This document shows positions 27,094-35,085 of a stretch of DNA of 64,000 bases, piece after piece. Each line of letters starts with the position of its first letter. Position 1 is the stretch's first letter. The stretch is from JBBQWZ01 sp038210135 (lineage in GTDB: Bacteria > Acidobacteriota > Terriglobia > Bryobacterales > Bryobacteraceae), in NCBI GenBank assembly GCA_038210135.1, contig JBBQWZ010000023.1:32837-96836 (forward strand). The letters are read 5' to 3'. A program made the position numbers and the translations under genes. Below the pieces are notes generated by a model. That model was not told the DNA's origin, did not search any database, and worked only from the letters and a program-made list of their open reading frames with translations.

Positions 27094-28920
27094 CTATCGC
27101 AGCGCCGCGGTCGCGACGCCTTGCGGGCGGTGCGCCACGGCCGGCTTCGCCGCGGGCTTGCGCGCCGCGACGGGCTGGCGGGCGGCTGCCGGACGACGGA
27201 CGGCAGTGTGCGTAGCCGCGACCGGCTTCGCTTTCGAACGGACTCCGCTCGATGCCACCGGTTTCGCTCCGTTGTGCTGCGCGACGGCCGTTCGCGCCAC
27301 AGCCGTACGTGCGACAGGACGCTTTCCTCTACGAACGTTGGCCGGCGAAGCGCCGTAGGTCTTGGGCAGGAAACTTTGGTCGGTCTGGTACGCGGCGGGA
27401 ATAATCAGCATCTCGCCGGTCTCTGGTGCAACCACTTCGCGGTTGACGGCCGTGATCGAAGTCGTAGGCATGCCGTAGCGCTTGGCTATGGACGCCAGCG
27501 TTTCGCCGTGTCCCACTCTGTGCATCCGCCAGGTGGCGCGATGCGATTCCGGCACCAGCGCGAACGCGGTTTCGACGTTCCCGCGCGCGCCCTTTGGCAC
27601 ATGCAATTCGTAGCCGGCCGGCGCAACCGGCTTCAGCAGCGCGGGATTCAACTCGCGGATCTCCGACAGCGGGCGATCGGCGGCGTCCGCGATCAGCGCG
27701 ATATGCGTGGGCGCCAACAGCTTGATCGTTTCCCACTCGAGAGCCGGATCCGGAACGACGGTATCCAGTCCGTAGCTCGCCGCGTTCTTCAACATAATCG
27801 TCATCGCGACAATGATCGGAACATAGTTGGTGGTTTCCTTCGGCAGCACGCCCAGCGCGCGCAACTTCCAGAAATCGGCATAGCCGGTGCGGGCGATCGC
27901 GTGTTCTACGCAATAAGGTCCGCAATTGTAGGCTGCGATGGCAAGATACCAGTCGCCGAACTGATTGTAGAGATCGTGCAGGTGGCGGGCAGCGGCGCGC
28001 GTGGATTTCTCGGGGTCCAACCGGTCGTCTGTCGCCGCCGTCTGGTTCAAACCGTATTCACGCCCGCGGAACTGAACGAACTGCCACATGCCGACGGCCT
28101 TCTTATTGGATACAGCGCGCGGCAGGAAGCCCGATTCCGCCTGCGCCAGGAAAATCAGTTCCTGCGGAACCCCTTCCTCGCCCAGGATCCGTTGAATCAT
28201 CGGCAGGTAGCGGCCAGCTCGTTTCAGACCGCCGATGATCGTACGCCGTCCGCGATCGCTCGAAAAGAAATTGATATAGCTGGTCACCGCGTCGGCTTCT
28301 TCGAGCGGAAGGCCCGAGGCTGTTACGCGAACCTCTTCGGTGACTTTCTTCTTCAGTTCCGGATCCACAGGAAGCGAGAGGTTCAGCAGGTTTTCGAGCG
28401 GAGCCTTGTCGTAGGCGACCTTGTCCTGCGAATCGGACGCGCCCAGCCCATCCAGATCGTAGTGAAAGATGTCGTCCACCATTTGTTCCAGGCGGCGTTC
28501 GAGACGCGCGCGCTCAAGACCCGGTTCCGGCAGCGCTTCGCGGGCACCTTGGCCATCCTTCGGGCCTAGCAGGATATCGATGGCGCGATTAAACGCGCGG
28601 CGGGCTTCGTCTACCTTGCCGTCCTGATACGCCTTCTTGCCCTGCGCGAAGAATTCGTCCGCCTGGCGGAGGCGGAAATCGACGTCCGACGGCCTGGTCA
28701 GCTTCGGAATTCCGTCGAGTTCCAGACTTGCGCTGGATCTTCCATACGGGTCCGGCTCAATTTGCGGGGTGTCGGTGATCAGAGGAGCGGGCGGAAGGGG
28801 CTTCGCGGCGGGAGGCATGAAGTTCATGCGATAGACCGGCTTCTTCGCGGCGTGCAGAGCCGGGAGAAAACCCATCCCGACGACCGCCAGAACAGAGAAG
28901 GAACGTGGAAGGATTCGCAT
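27094..28920 (-). CDS. Membrane-bound lytic transglycosylase (MltD-like, SLT + LysM)
   Basis: 608 aa with signal peptide (SFSVLAVVGMGFLPALHA). Layout: a helical N-domain, then a family-1 SLT domain at about 240-400 with the catalytic Glu in LAQAESGF, the GMWQF block and IAAYNCGP, then a LysM at about 465-510 (HRVGHGETLASIAKRYGM). The C-terminal ~100 residues are Ala/Pro/Arg-rich low complexity with repeated ARTAVA and KPVA units. It cleaves peptidoglycan glycan strands to 1,6-anhydro products in the periplasm. It heads an operon with the small CPxC protein. Confidence 0.92.
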   Translation of the reverse strand: MRILPRSFSVLAVVGMGFLPALHAAKKPVYRMNFMPPAAKPLPPAPLITDTPQIEPDPYGRSSASLELDGIPKLTRPSDVDFRLRQADEFFAQGKKAYQDGKVDEARRAFNRAIDILLGPKDGQGAREALPEPGLERARLERRLEQMVDDIFHYDLDGLGASDSQDKVAYDKAPLENLLNLSLPVDPELKKKVTEEVRVTASGLPLEEADAVTSYINFFSSDRGRRTIIGGLKRAGRYLPMIQRILGEEGVPQELIFLAQAESGFLPRAVSNKKAVGMWQFVQFRGREYGLNQTAATDDRLDPEKSTRAAARHLHDLYNQFGDWYLAIAAYNCGPYCVEHAIARTGYADFWKLRALGVLPKETTNYVPIIVAMTIMLKNAASYGLDTVVPDPALEWETIKLLAPTHIALIADAADRPLSEIRELNPALLKPVAPAGYELHVPKGARGNVETAFALVPESHRATWRMHRVGHGETLASIAKRYGMPTTSITAVNREVVAPETGEMLIIPAAYQTDQSFLPKTYGASPANVRRGKRPVARTAVARTAVAQHNGAKPVASSGVRSKAKPVAATHTAVRRPAAARQPVAARKPAAKPAVAHRPQGVATAALR

Positions 28921-29175
28921 TCTTCGCTTATAGCCTCATAAGTCTTTGAAGGCCCTAGTCTAACCGAACCTTGGGGCACGGTGCAACCAGATTCGATCTT
29001 CGTACTGGGCCACTAGTTAGAGGATCGGAACGCTTCGTGAATTGCTATAGGGGATATGCCTCTTCTTACTCCGGGAAAAACGAAGCCAATCTCATCTTAA
29101 GTCCTTGTCATAAAACAAGTTGCTCTCGAACAAAGATCCGCCTTGCCATCCGCGATCCGGCGTAAAACGTTCGTC

Positions 29176-29505
29176 TTACCGATCAAACTCGAACCCGGCT
29201 TGGAACTCCATTCCCACCTGTCGGCAGTGCCGGACCGTTCCCGACCACTCGGACCGGTGTGACCAAACCCTGATCTGGCTTCCAACCGCAATCGGCTCCC
29301 GAATCCGTATGCACGCGCCGCCGGTCGATACGTCCTCGAAGAACGCCAATTGTGTTCTCTGCGGACCGCCATCGGACGTCCAACTGACTTGCGCCCGCAA
29401 AACCAGCGGCCTTCGATATTGCAGCCGTTGATTGCGCACATGACCCTTATCGACGAAACTGCTCGAAGGTCTCAAGCGACTTGCTAGGCTAAAACGGTGG
29501 ACCAA
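29176..29505 (-). CDS. PilZ domain protein
   Basis: 109 aa from 29505, though a GTG at 29439 would give 87 aa and avoid overlapping the divergent miaA start. The PilZ signature is complete: YRRPLVLRAQV (the RxxxR switch) followed by EDVSTGGACI (D/NxSxxG). PilZ domains bind cyclic di-GMP; as a single-domain protein it is a probable stand-alone effector acting on an unknown partner. It is transcribed divergently from miaA with the two starts within ~60 bp. Confidence 0.8.
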   Translation of the reverse strand: MVHRFSLASRLRPSSSFVDKGHVRNQRLQYRRPLVLRAQVSWTSDGGPQRTQLAFFEDVSTGGACIRIREPIAVGSQIRVWSHRSEWSGTVRHCRQVGMEFQAGFEFDR

Positions 29506-30459
29506 CCCTTGCTGGTGATCCTCGGTCCGACCGGATCCGGCAAATCAGGGCTGGCCTTATTCCTGGCTTCGGAATTTCCAGCCGAGATCGTCAGCTGCGA
29601 TTCGCTCCAGATCTTTCGCGGGTTCGACGTCGGGACCGCGAAAGTCGATGACGCGGCGAGGAACCAGGTCCGGCATCATTTAATAGATGTCGCCGATCCA
29701 GCCGAGACCTTCACAGCCGGTGACTATTCCCGCCAGGCGCGGGAGGCGATCCGCGACATCGCAGGCCGCGGAATCCTGCCGATCGTGACCGGCGGAACCG
29801 GATTTTATCTGCGCACTCTGCTCGACGGACTCGCCACCGCTCCACCGCGTGACGAAGAATTGCGCGAGCGGCTTCTGGCGCGCGAGACCAAACGACCCGC
29901 CTCGCTGCATCGAATCCTCCGCCGCCTCGACGCGAATTCCGCGCGCCGCATTCACGCGAATGACAAACAGAAGTTGATTCGCGCCATCGAAATCACCATT
30001 CGTGCGCGCAAGCCGATGACGGAAGTTCATCGCGAAACACCCGAGCCTCTCACCGGATTCGATGTCTTGAAAATTGGTTTGAATCCGCCGCGAACACAAT
30101 TGCATGACAGGTTGAACGAACGTTCGGCGTGGATGTTCATGAACGGACTTCTGCCCGAGGTGAGCGGCCTGCTCGCCTCCGGCCTCACTGGAAATGAAAA
30201 ACCATTTGAGTCGCTTGGATACAAACAAGCGCTTACGGTAATGCGATCCACAGCTTCAGTGGAAGACGCGATTGCTTCGACACAACTCGAAACACGGCAA
30301 TATGCGAAACGCCAAATGACGTGGTTTCGCAGGGAAAATGGCGTATTTTGGATGAACGGCTTCGGCCATAGTCCGGAAACGAGACAACAGGCGCTCCATA
30401 GTGTCCGCTCCTGGCACGAACATTTTAGCCATCGATTGTTTACCGAAAAAACATCGTAA
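29497..30459 (+). CDS. miaA: tRNA dimethylallyltransferase
   Basis: 320 aa, GTG start. It transfers dimethylallyl to N6 of A37 in tRNAs reading UNN codons. The P-loop GPTGSGKS is at residues 10-17, followed by SCDSLQIFRGFDVGTAK, HHLIDVADP, VTGGTGFYLRTLLDG, the Lys/Arg helix NDKQKLIRAIEI and RQYAKRQMTWFR, all diagnostic. Full length for the family. The GTG lies inside the longest version of the divergent PilZ gene. No hfq follows, unlike in proteobacteria. Confidence 0.96.
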   Translation: MDQPLLVILGPTGSGKSGLALFLASEFPAEIVSCDSLQIFRGFDVGTAKVDDAARNQVRHHLIDVADPAETFTAGDYSRQAREAIRDIAGRGILPIVTGGTGFYLRTLLDGLATAPPRDEELRERLLARETKRPASLHRILRRLDANSARRIHANDKQKLIRAIEITIRARKPMTEVHRETPEPLTGFDVLKIGLNPPRTQLHDRLNERSAWMFMNGLLPEVSGLLASGLTGNEKPFESLGYKQALTVMRSTASVEDAIASTQLETRQYAKRQMTWFRRENGVFWMNGFGHSPETRQQALHSVRSWHEHFSHRLFTEKTS

Positions 30460-30675
30460 TCGCGGAACGATTTGCCCCTCGCACCGTATATACCGGTGTG
30501 AGGCTTCTGGAGCCTCCATCAGCAGCAAAGCAGCATTCAACGACGACGGCATAGCGGCCGTTCGCTGTTGACTAGAACGACGAAGGGTTCCAGATTCCCT
30601 GCGTTTTCAGAAGGCCGGCGTCATCGGCCAAAGTGTGCCCGGACGCCAAGAAAGTGAATTAGGAGTTCAGAACAA

Positions 30676-31020
30676 ATGAGAAAATTGTTGTTGTCTTTCG
30701 CTACCGTCGCACTCGTCATCGCCAGCGCCGCCGGCGCCGGCACGAAGGTCACGTTGTTTGAGAAGTCGTTCATCGGCGGAGAAGAGCTCAAGCCCGGTGA
30801 ATACAAGATCGAAGTGAACGGCGACAAGGCCACGATCAAGAGCGGCAAGCAGGTGATCGAAGCTACCGTGAAGACCGAGACCGGAAGCGAGAAATTCGGC
30901 GCGACCTCTGTCCGCTATGGCAACGCAGACGGCAAATACCGTGTTCAGGAAATTCGTCTCGGTGGCACCAAGACCACTCTCGTATTCACGGGCGAGTCTA
31001 CTTCCGTCGGCTCGAAATAA
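30676..31020 (+). CDS. Small secreted protein of unknown function
   Basis: 114 aa: signal peptide (MRKLLLSFATVALVIASAAGAG) and a ~90-residue beta-rich domain (FEKSFIGGEELKPGEYKIEVNGDKATI, split by turns). Proteins of this build with the (L)KPGEYKI motif are common and abundant in Acidobacteriota, but I know no assigned role. AGGAG precedes the ATG. A strong hairpin terminator follows, and a small palindrome (CACCG-TATATAC-CGGTG) lies at 30483-30499 in the upstream region. Confidence 0.75.
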   Translation: MRKLLLSFATVALVIASAAGAGTKVTLFEKSFIGGEELKPGEYKIEVNGDKATIKSGKQVIEATVKTETGSEKFGATSVRYGNADGKYRVQEIRLGGTKTTLVFTGESTSVGSK

Positions 31021-31085
31021 GCGCGGCATCGCCGGATCACGCGAATCCGGCATCGCGAAAACAATCTTCCTCGCATGTTGGATGG

Positions 31086-31122
31086 GCCGGGTCCGCAAAC
31101 CAGCGGATCCGGCTGTTTTTTT
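31086..31122 (+). terminator. Rho-independent terminator of the small secreted protein gene
   Basis: 11-bp stem GCCGGGTCCGC / GCGGATCCGGC (one G-T pair), 6-base loop, followed by TGTTTTTTT. It lies 65 bp after the stop codon. Confidence 0.85.
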
Positions 31123-31150
31123 GGTCACCGCGAAACCGGTCCCACCAATG

Positions 31151-31184
31151 AAAAAGGGGCGACGCTTTTGCGCCGCCCCCTTTT
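31151..31184. terminator. Bidirectional terminator, mainly for the RRM gene
   Basis: Stem AAAAGGGGCG...CGC / GCG...CGCCCCC-TTTT with one mismatch and a short loop. It is just downstream of the minus-strand RRM gene and reads as a terminator in both directions. Confidence 0.75.
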
Positions 31185-31202
31185 ACGTTTTGGATATCTA
31201 AA

Positions 31203-31517
31203 CTACCAGCGGTTGTTGTTGCCGCGGCGCTGTCCGCCACCGCCGCCGCCGCCGCCACCGAAGCCGCGCTCGGCTTTCGGACGCGCTTCGTTGATCGTCA
31301 ATGCACGACCATTCAGCTCGCGGCCGTTCAAGTTGTCGATCGCGCGCTGTGCCTCTTCGGCTCCGCTCATTTCGACGAATCCGAAGCCCTTTGCCTGGCC
31401 CGTTTCGCGATCGGTTACGATGCTCACCCGCTCGACCGTTCCGTACTGCTCAAACAGCGAACGCACCGAATCTTCGGTTGCTCCGTAGCTGAGATTACCA
31501 ACAAAAATATTGATCAT
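31203..31517 (-). CDS. RRM-type RNA-binding protein with glycine-rich tail
   Basis: 104 aa. One RNA-recognition motif with RNP2 IFVGNL (residues 4-9) and RNP1 KGFGFVEM, followed by a tail of nine glycines and RGNNNRW. Bacterial proteins of this type (Rbp in cyanobacteria and others) are often cold-inducible RNA chaperones. AGAAGGAAAA precedes the ATG, and about 300 bp of upstream sequence could hold a regulated leader. It is single-copy here and ends at a bidirectional hairpin. Confidence 0.92.
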   Translation of the reverse strand: MINIFVGNLSYGATEDSVRSLFEQYGTVERVSIVTDRETGQAKGFGFVEMSGAEEAQRAIDNLNGRELNGRALTINEARPKAERGFGGGGGGGGGQRRGNNNRW

Positions 31518-31750
31518 TTGAATTTTCCTTCTGGAATTTGAAGAGCAGCGAATCCGGGCAGGATCGGACTAAGCGGTTGGACCGGTCGAATCGAAAGAGC
31601 CAAATTAGCAGAACTCACAAACCACGAAATTAGTATGGCACAGAAATCTGGGGTTGGGGGGGACGGTGGGTTCCGCGCCATTTCACTCACACGCGGATGT
31701 CGAATACGGCTGCAACCTTACTCAGCACGCCGGCGTCATAATGCATCATT

Positions 31751-31821
31751 CTAGAAAGCACGGGCTAGAAAGCACGGGCTAGAAAGCACGGGCCTATAAA
31801 GCACGGGCTCTTAAGCATGGG
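31751..31821 (+). repeat. 14-bp tandem repeat running into the monooxygenase start
   Basis: Five units: three identical copies of CTAGAAAGCACGGG, then CCTATAAAGCACGGG (15 bp) and CTCTTAAGCATGGG. In the last, a C-to-T change turns GCACGGG into GCATGGG and creates the first possible ATG (31817) of the downstream gene. Confidence 0.9.
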
Positions 31822-31837
31822 CATCGCGAATCTCAAA

Positions 31838-33019
31838 ATGGCGGATCCCACAATCTGCATCGTCGGAGGCGGTATTGGTGGCGTAGCGGCCGCGGTCGCT
31901 TTGTCGCACGCCGGAGTTCGCTCGGAGATCTACGAGCGCTCGACCGCATTATCTGAGATTGGCTCCGGCTTGAGTCTCTGGCCGAACGCGACTCGCGCAC
32001 TCCGCGAACTGGGTCTCCTTGATCAGGTAGTCGCCCGCAGCGGTGTGAGCGAGAAATTTCTCGTGCGCCGCGACAACGGCCGCGTCTTGATGGATCTGAA
32101 ACTCGGCGCGACCGACGTTCCCGCGGTCTGCATCCATCGCGCTGACCTCCTCGACATTCTGCTGACACGTATATTGCCCGAACAGGTCCACCTGGGTCAC
32201 GAATTCGCGGACCTCAACGCGACCGGCATAAAGCCCGTTGTCACCTTTACCAATGGCGTGCGACGCGAGTTCGATGCCGTCATCGGCGCCGACGGAATCC
32301 GCTCCCGCGTGCGGGCAAAAATCTCCGGCGCCGAAGAGCCCACCTTTCGCGGCTACATGATTTGCCGCGGAGTCGGAAATTACGACGGCCCCAACATGCC
32401 GCCCTTGGCGCATAGCGAGACGTGGGGAAAAGGACGGCGCTTCGGAATTCTCACGATGGGCCACGCGAACGGCCATCGCCGCTTCACCTGGTACGGGACC
32501 ACAAATCTGCGCCGCCGCGCTGATCGCTCGGCCGACGGAAAGCCCGGCTGGAGCCGCGATCCCCACACGCGCAAGAACGAACTCCTCGAAGCTTTCGCGG
32601 ATTGGCACGAGCCGATTCCCCAGTTGATCGAAAGCACGCCGGCGGACTCCATTCTTCTTCACGGAGCCTACGATCGGCCTCCCCTGAAACGTTGGAGCCA
32701 CGGCGCGGTCACGCTGCTCGGCGACGCCGCCCATCCGCTAACGCCGAATCTCGGACAGGGGGGATGCCTCGCGATCGAGGATGCGGTGGTGCTGGCGAAA
32801 TGCGTGGCGCGCGCGAGTTCCATTCCCGAAGCGTTCCGCGCGTACGAACGTCTGCGCACCGCGCGGACCCGCCACTTGACCGAGCGCTCGCGCCTGCTCG
32901 GCTGGATCGGGCAGTGGGAGAATCCGGCGATGGTTTTTGTCCGCCAGGCGGTCACCAGCGTATTGCCGGAAGTCGTCTTCGAACGAAATTTGCGGCGAGT
33001 TTACTCCTATCAAACCTAA
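31838..33019 (+). CDS. FAD-dependent aromatic-ring monooxygenase family protein
   Basis: 393 aa from the second in-frame ATG (31838), which directly precedes the Rossmann strand; the first ATG (31817) is created by the tandem repeat. Neither start has a Shine-Dalgarno. The FAD signature GGGIGGVAAAVAL is near the N-terminus, DG-motif VIGADGIRSRVR is central, and the second FAD motif is LLGDAAHPLTPNLGQGGCLAIED. These define the UbiH/salicylate-hydroxylase class of NAD(P)H-dependent flavin hydroxylases. Substrate unknown. The C-terminal WIGQWENPAMVFVRQAV and final basic tail suggest membrane proximity. The YceI gene follows 16 bp downstream. Confidence 0.88.
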   Translation: MADPTICIVGGGIGGVAAAVALSHAGVRSEIYERSTALSEIGSGLSLWPNATRALRELGLLDQVVARSGVSEKFLVRRDNGRVLMDLKLGATDVPAVCIHRADLLDILLTRILPEQVHLGHEFADLNATGIKPVVTFTNGVRREFDAVIGADGIRSRVRAKISGAEEPTFRGYMICRGVGNYDGPNMPPLAHSETWGKGRRFGILTMGHANGHRRFTWYGTTNLRRRADRSADGKPGWSRDPHTRKNELLEAFADWHEPIPQLIESTPADSILLHGAYDRPPLKRWSHGAVTLLGDAAHPLTPNLGQGGCLAIEDAVVLAKCVARASSIPEAFRAYERLRTARTRHLTERSRLLGWIGQWENPAMVFVRQAVTSVLPEVVFERNLRRVYSYQT

Positions 33020-33035
33020 TCCGCGGAGGTCCTTT

Positions 33036-33593
33036 ATGAAATTTGTCCTGTCCAGCATTTTGTTCCTGCTCGTCGCCGCGGCGGCCCCCGCTGCGGAAAA
33101 GCCGATCGACGTTGCGCACAGTACGATCACGATCCACGTATTGAAAGCCGGCCTGCTGTCGGCGCTCGGCCACGAGCATTGGATCGCCGCGCCCATCGCG
33201 TCCGGCGCTTACGACGACGGCGCCTCCGCGCGCATTGAATTCAAAGTAGACAGTGCGAAGATGCTGCTGAAGCCGGATCCGAAAGTGAACGCGAAGGACG
33301 AGGCGACCATCCAAAAAGAGATGCAGGACGATGTCCTCGAAAGCGCGAAATTTCCAGAGATCCGATTCCGTTCGACCAGCATCCAGAAGTCGAGCGCCGG
33401 ATGGAAAGTGGAAGGCTCGCTGACTCTGCACGGCGTGACCAAGCCGGTGAAGCTCGATGTCAAGAAGAACGGCGACGCGTATTCCGGCATGACGAAAATT
33501 AAGCAGACTGATTTTGGGATCAAGCCCGTGACCGCCGCGGGAGGCTCGATCAAGGTGAAGGATGAAATCGAAGTCGCTTTTGAGATTCGCTAG
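33036..33593 (+). CDS. Secreted YceI-family lipid-binding protein
   Basis: 185 aa. Start at ATG 33036 after GGAGG; opens a signal peptide (MKFVLSSILFLLVAAAAPAAE). Family features: IDVAHSTITIHVLKAGLLSALGH at the N-terminus, FPEIRFRST and GSLTLHGVTKPVKLDV. YceI proteins form an 8-strand barrel that holds a polyisoprenoid chain; some act in isoprenoid transport or redox. It sits directly behind a flavin monooxygenase, which could act on an isoprenoid-type substrate, but this is speculation. Its 3' end overlaps the next gene by 32 bp. Confidence 0.88.
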   Translation: MKFVLSSILFLLVAAAAPAAEKPIDVAHSTITIHVLKAGLLSALGHEHWIAAPIASGAYDDGASARIEFKVDSAKMLLKPDPKVNAKDEATIQKEMQDDVLESAKFPEIRFRSTSIQKSSAGWKVEGSLTLHGVTKPVKLDVKKNGDAYSGMTKIKQTDFGIKPVTAAGGSIKVKDEIEVAFEIR

Positions 33594-34404
33594 CGTATTC
33601 TTGTTCGCCGCCCTGGCGTACGGAGCCGAAAACACGCCGCCCGCGCAGGACCAGCTCCACGCCGGGTGGATGAAGATGTACGATCTGCAGTTCGACGACG
33701 CGCACCGCGTGTTCGCTCAATGGAAGCAGAACCACGCCGCCGATCCCATGGCGTTCGTGTCCGACGGAGCCGCCTACCTGTTCGCCGAACTGGCCCGGTT
33801 GGGCGCGCTGGAATCGGAATTCTTTGTCGTCGATGCCAGCTTCCTTGCGCGCGGCAAGCTGTATCCGGACGCGCAAGTGAAAGCGCGTTTCCTCGAACAG
33901 ATTCGTGAAGCCGACCGCCTGGCGGATGCGCGGCTCCAACAATCCGCCGTCGATCAGGATGCGCTCTTCGTGAAGTCCCTGTGCCTCGGCTTGCGCGCGG
34001 ATTACGCCTCGCTGGTCGAGAAACAGAATCTCACCGCGCTCGGATACACCAAGGAATCGCGGCAGATTTCCGATCGACTGCTGGCTGTGAATCCGAAAAT
34101 GTACGACGCCTATCTTGGGCCCGGCGTCGAACAATATTTGCTCAGCCTGAAGCCGGCGCCGATCCGCATGGTGCTGCGCTGGACCGGCGCGCGGATCGAT
34201 AAGGAGCAGGGTATCGAGCGTTTGAAGATCACCGCCGCGCAGGGTCGCTATCTCGAGCCGTTCGCCAAATTACTACTCGCCGTCGCGGCGTTGCGCGATA
34301 AGAATCTCAACGAGGCGCGCCGCCTGCTCTCCGAACTCCACGACCGCTTTCCGCACAACGAATTGTATTTGCGCGAGCTCAACCGGCTGCGAACCTCTAA
34401 ATAA
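33562..34404 (+). CDS. Secreted TPR-like helical protein
   Basis: 280 aa, signal peptide (KSLLRFASVFLFAALAYGA). The mature protein is helical with a first repeat MKMYDLQFDDAHRVFAQWKQNHAAD and a last one NLNEARRLLSELHDRFPHN, both TPR-like. The ATG at 33562 lies inside the YceI gene in another frame after AAGGTGAAGG, indicating translational coupling. A protein-interaction role in the periplasm is likely; no enzyme domain is visible. Confidence 0.75.
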   Translation: MKSKSLLRFASVFLFAALAYGAENTPPAQDQLHAGWMKMYDLQFDDAHRVFAQWKQNHAADPMAFVSDGAAYLFAELARLGALESEFFVVDASFLARGKLYPDAQVKARFLEQIREADRLADARLQQSAVDQDALFVKSLCLGLRADYASLVEKQNLTALGYTKESRQISDRLLAVNPKMYDAYLGPGVEQYLLSLKPAPIRMVLRWTGARIDKEQGIERLKITAAQGRYLEPFAKLLLAVAALRDKNLNEARRLLSELHDRFPHNELYLRELNRLRTSK

Positions 34405-34419
34405 GGTACGATCGGCGTG

Positions 34420-34884
34420 ATGACTCCGAGCACTCTATTCCGCATCGTTTCGCTTGCTCTCGTTGGCCTGGCTGCGGTCGCCCAAACCTCCGATCCCTGG
34501 ACCGCGGCGGACCTGATGGCGCCCGAGACGCTGGCGAAATCCATTACCGATAACAAGGCCAGCCTCATCTTGTATGTAGGCTTTCCAAATCTCTACAAGA
34601 GCATGCACATCCCGCACGCCGTGCTGGCTGGCCCGGTGTCAAAGCCCGAAGGCGAAAAGGCTCTGCGCGCCGCGCTGGCCGATGTCCCACGCGATCGCGA
34701 GATCGTTCTCTATTGCGGCTGCTGCCCGTGGGACAAGTGCCCCAACGTGCGTCCGGCATTCAAAATCGTGCGCGAGATGGGCTTCCGGCAGGCCAAGCTC
34801 GTGACCATCCCGACCAACATGCACACCGATTGGGTGACGAAGGGCTATCCGATGGACCGCGCGACGCCGCCTTCGGAAAAGTAG
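34420..34884 (+). CDS. Secreted rhodanese-like protein with Cys-rich active loop
   Basis: 154 aa. GTG at 34417 and ATG at 34420 are adjacent; ATG taken. Signal peptide (LFRIVSLALVGLAAVAQ), then a rhodanese fold: ILYVGFPNLYKSMHIPHAV (strand with the H-I-P-G/H-A turn) and the active loop YCGCCPWDKCPNVRPAF, which has four cysteines rather than one. Such loops occur in periplasmic single-domain rhodaneses and could bind metal or form disulfides rather than transfer sulfur. 15 bp separates it from the TPR gene; it is followed by a tiny membrane ORF. Confidence 0.75.
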   Translation: MTPSTLFRIVSLALVGLAAVAQTSDPWTAADLMAPETLAKSITDNKASLILYVGFPNLYKSMHIPHAVLAGPVSKPEGEKALRAALADVPRDREIVLYCGCCPWDKCPNVRPAFKIVREMGFRQAKLVTIPTNMHTDWVTKGYPMDRATPPSEK

Positions 34885-34890
34885 GCCGCC

Positions 34891-35028
34891 GTGGCAGGAA
34901 TACCCAAGTGGGCCGTTTTCCTGGCGGCGCTGTTGTTGGGCGTGCTGGTGTATCGCGGTTGTTTTTCTAGTAATTTGAACGTCGCCCCGGACGCTGCCCG
35001 CGAGATTGAAAAGGCCAAACGGCGGTAG
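34891..35028 (+). CDS. Tiny single-span membrane protein
   Basis: 45 aa, GTG start six bases after the rhodanese stop. KWAVFLAALLLGVLVYRGCF is a clear membrane helix ending in a cysteine, followed by NLNVAPDAAREIEKAKRR. The composition and tight spacing make it a real small gene rather than chance. Function unknown; it may anchor or accompany the rhodanese. Confidence 0.6.
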   Translation: MAGIPKWAVFLAALLLGVLVYRGCFSSNLNVAPDAAREIEKAKRR

Positions 35029-35085
35029 CGAAACGTTGCTTCCTCTTTAGAGCCGCGCGCATCGAAGGGTAGGAGATTTGAAACC

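Noticed and set aside
30483..30499. Palindrome CACCG-TATATAC-CGGTG as an operator
   Set aside because: Short, single occurrence, about 180 bp from the next gene; no supporting promoter found.
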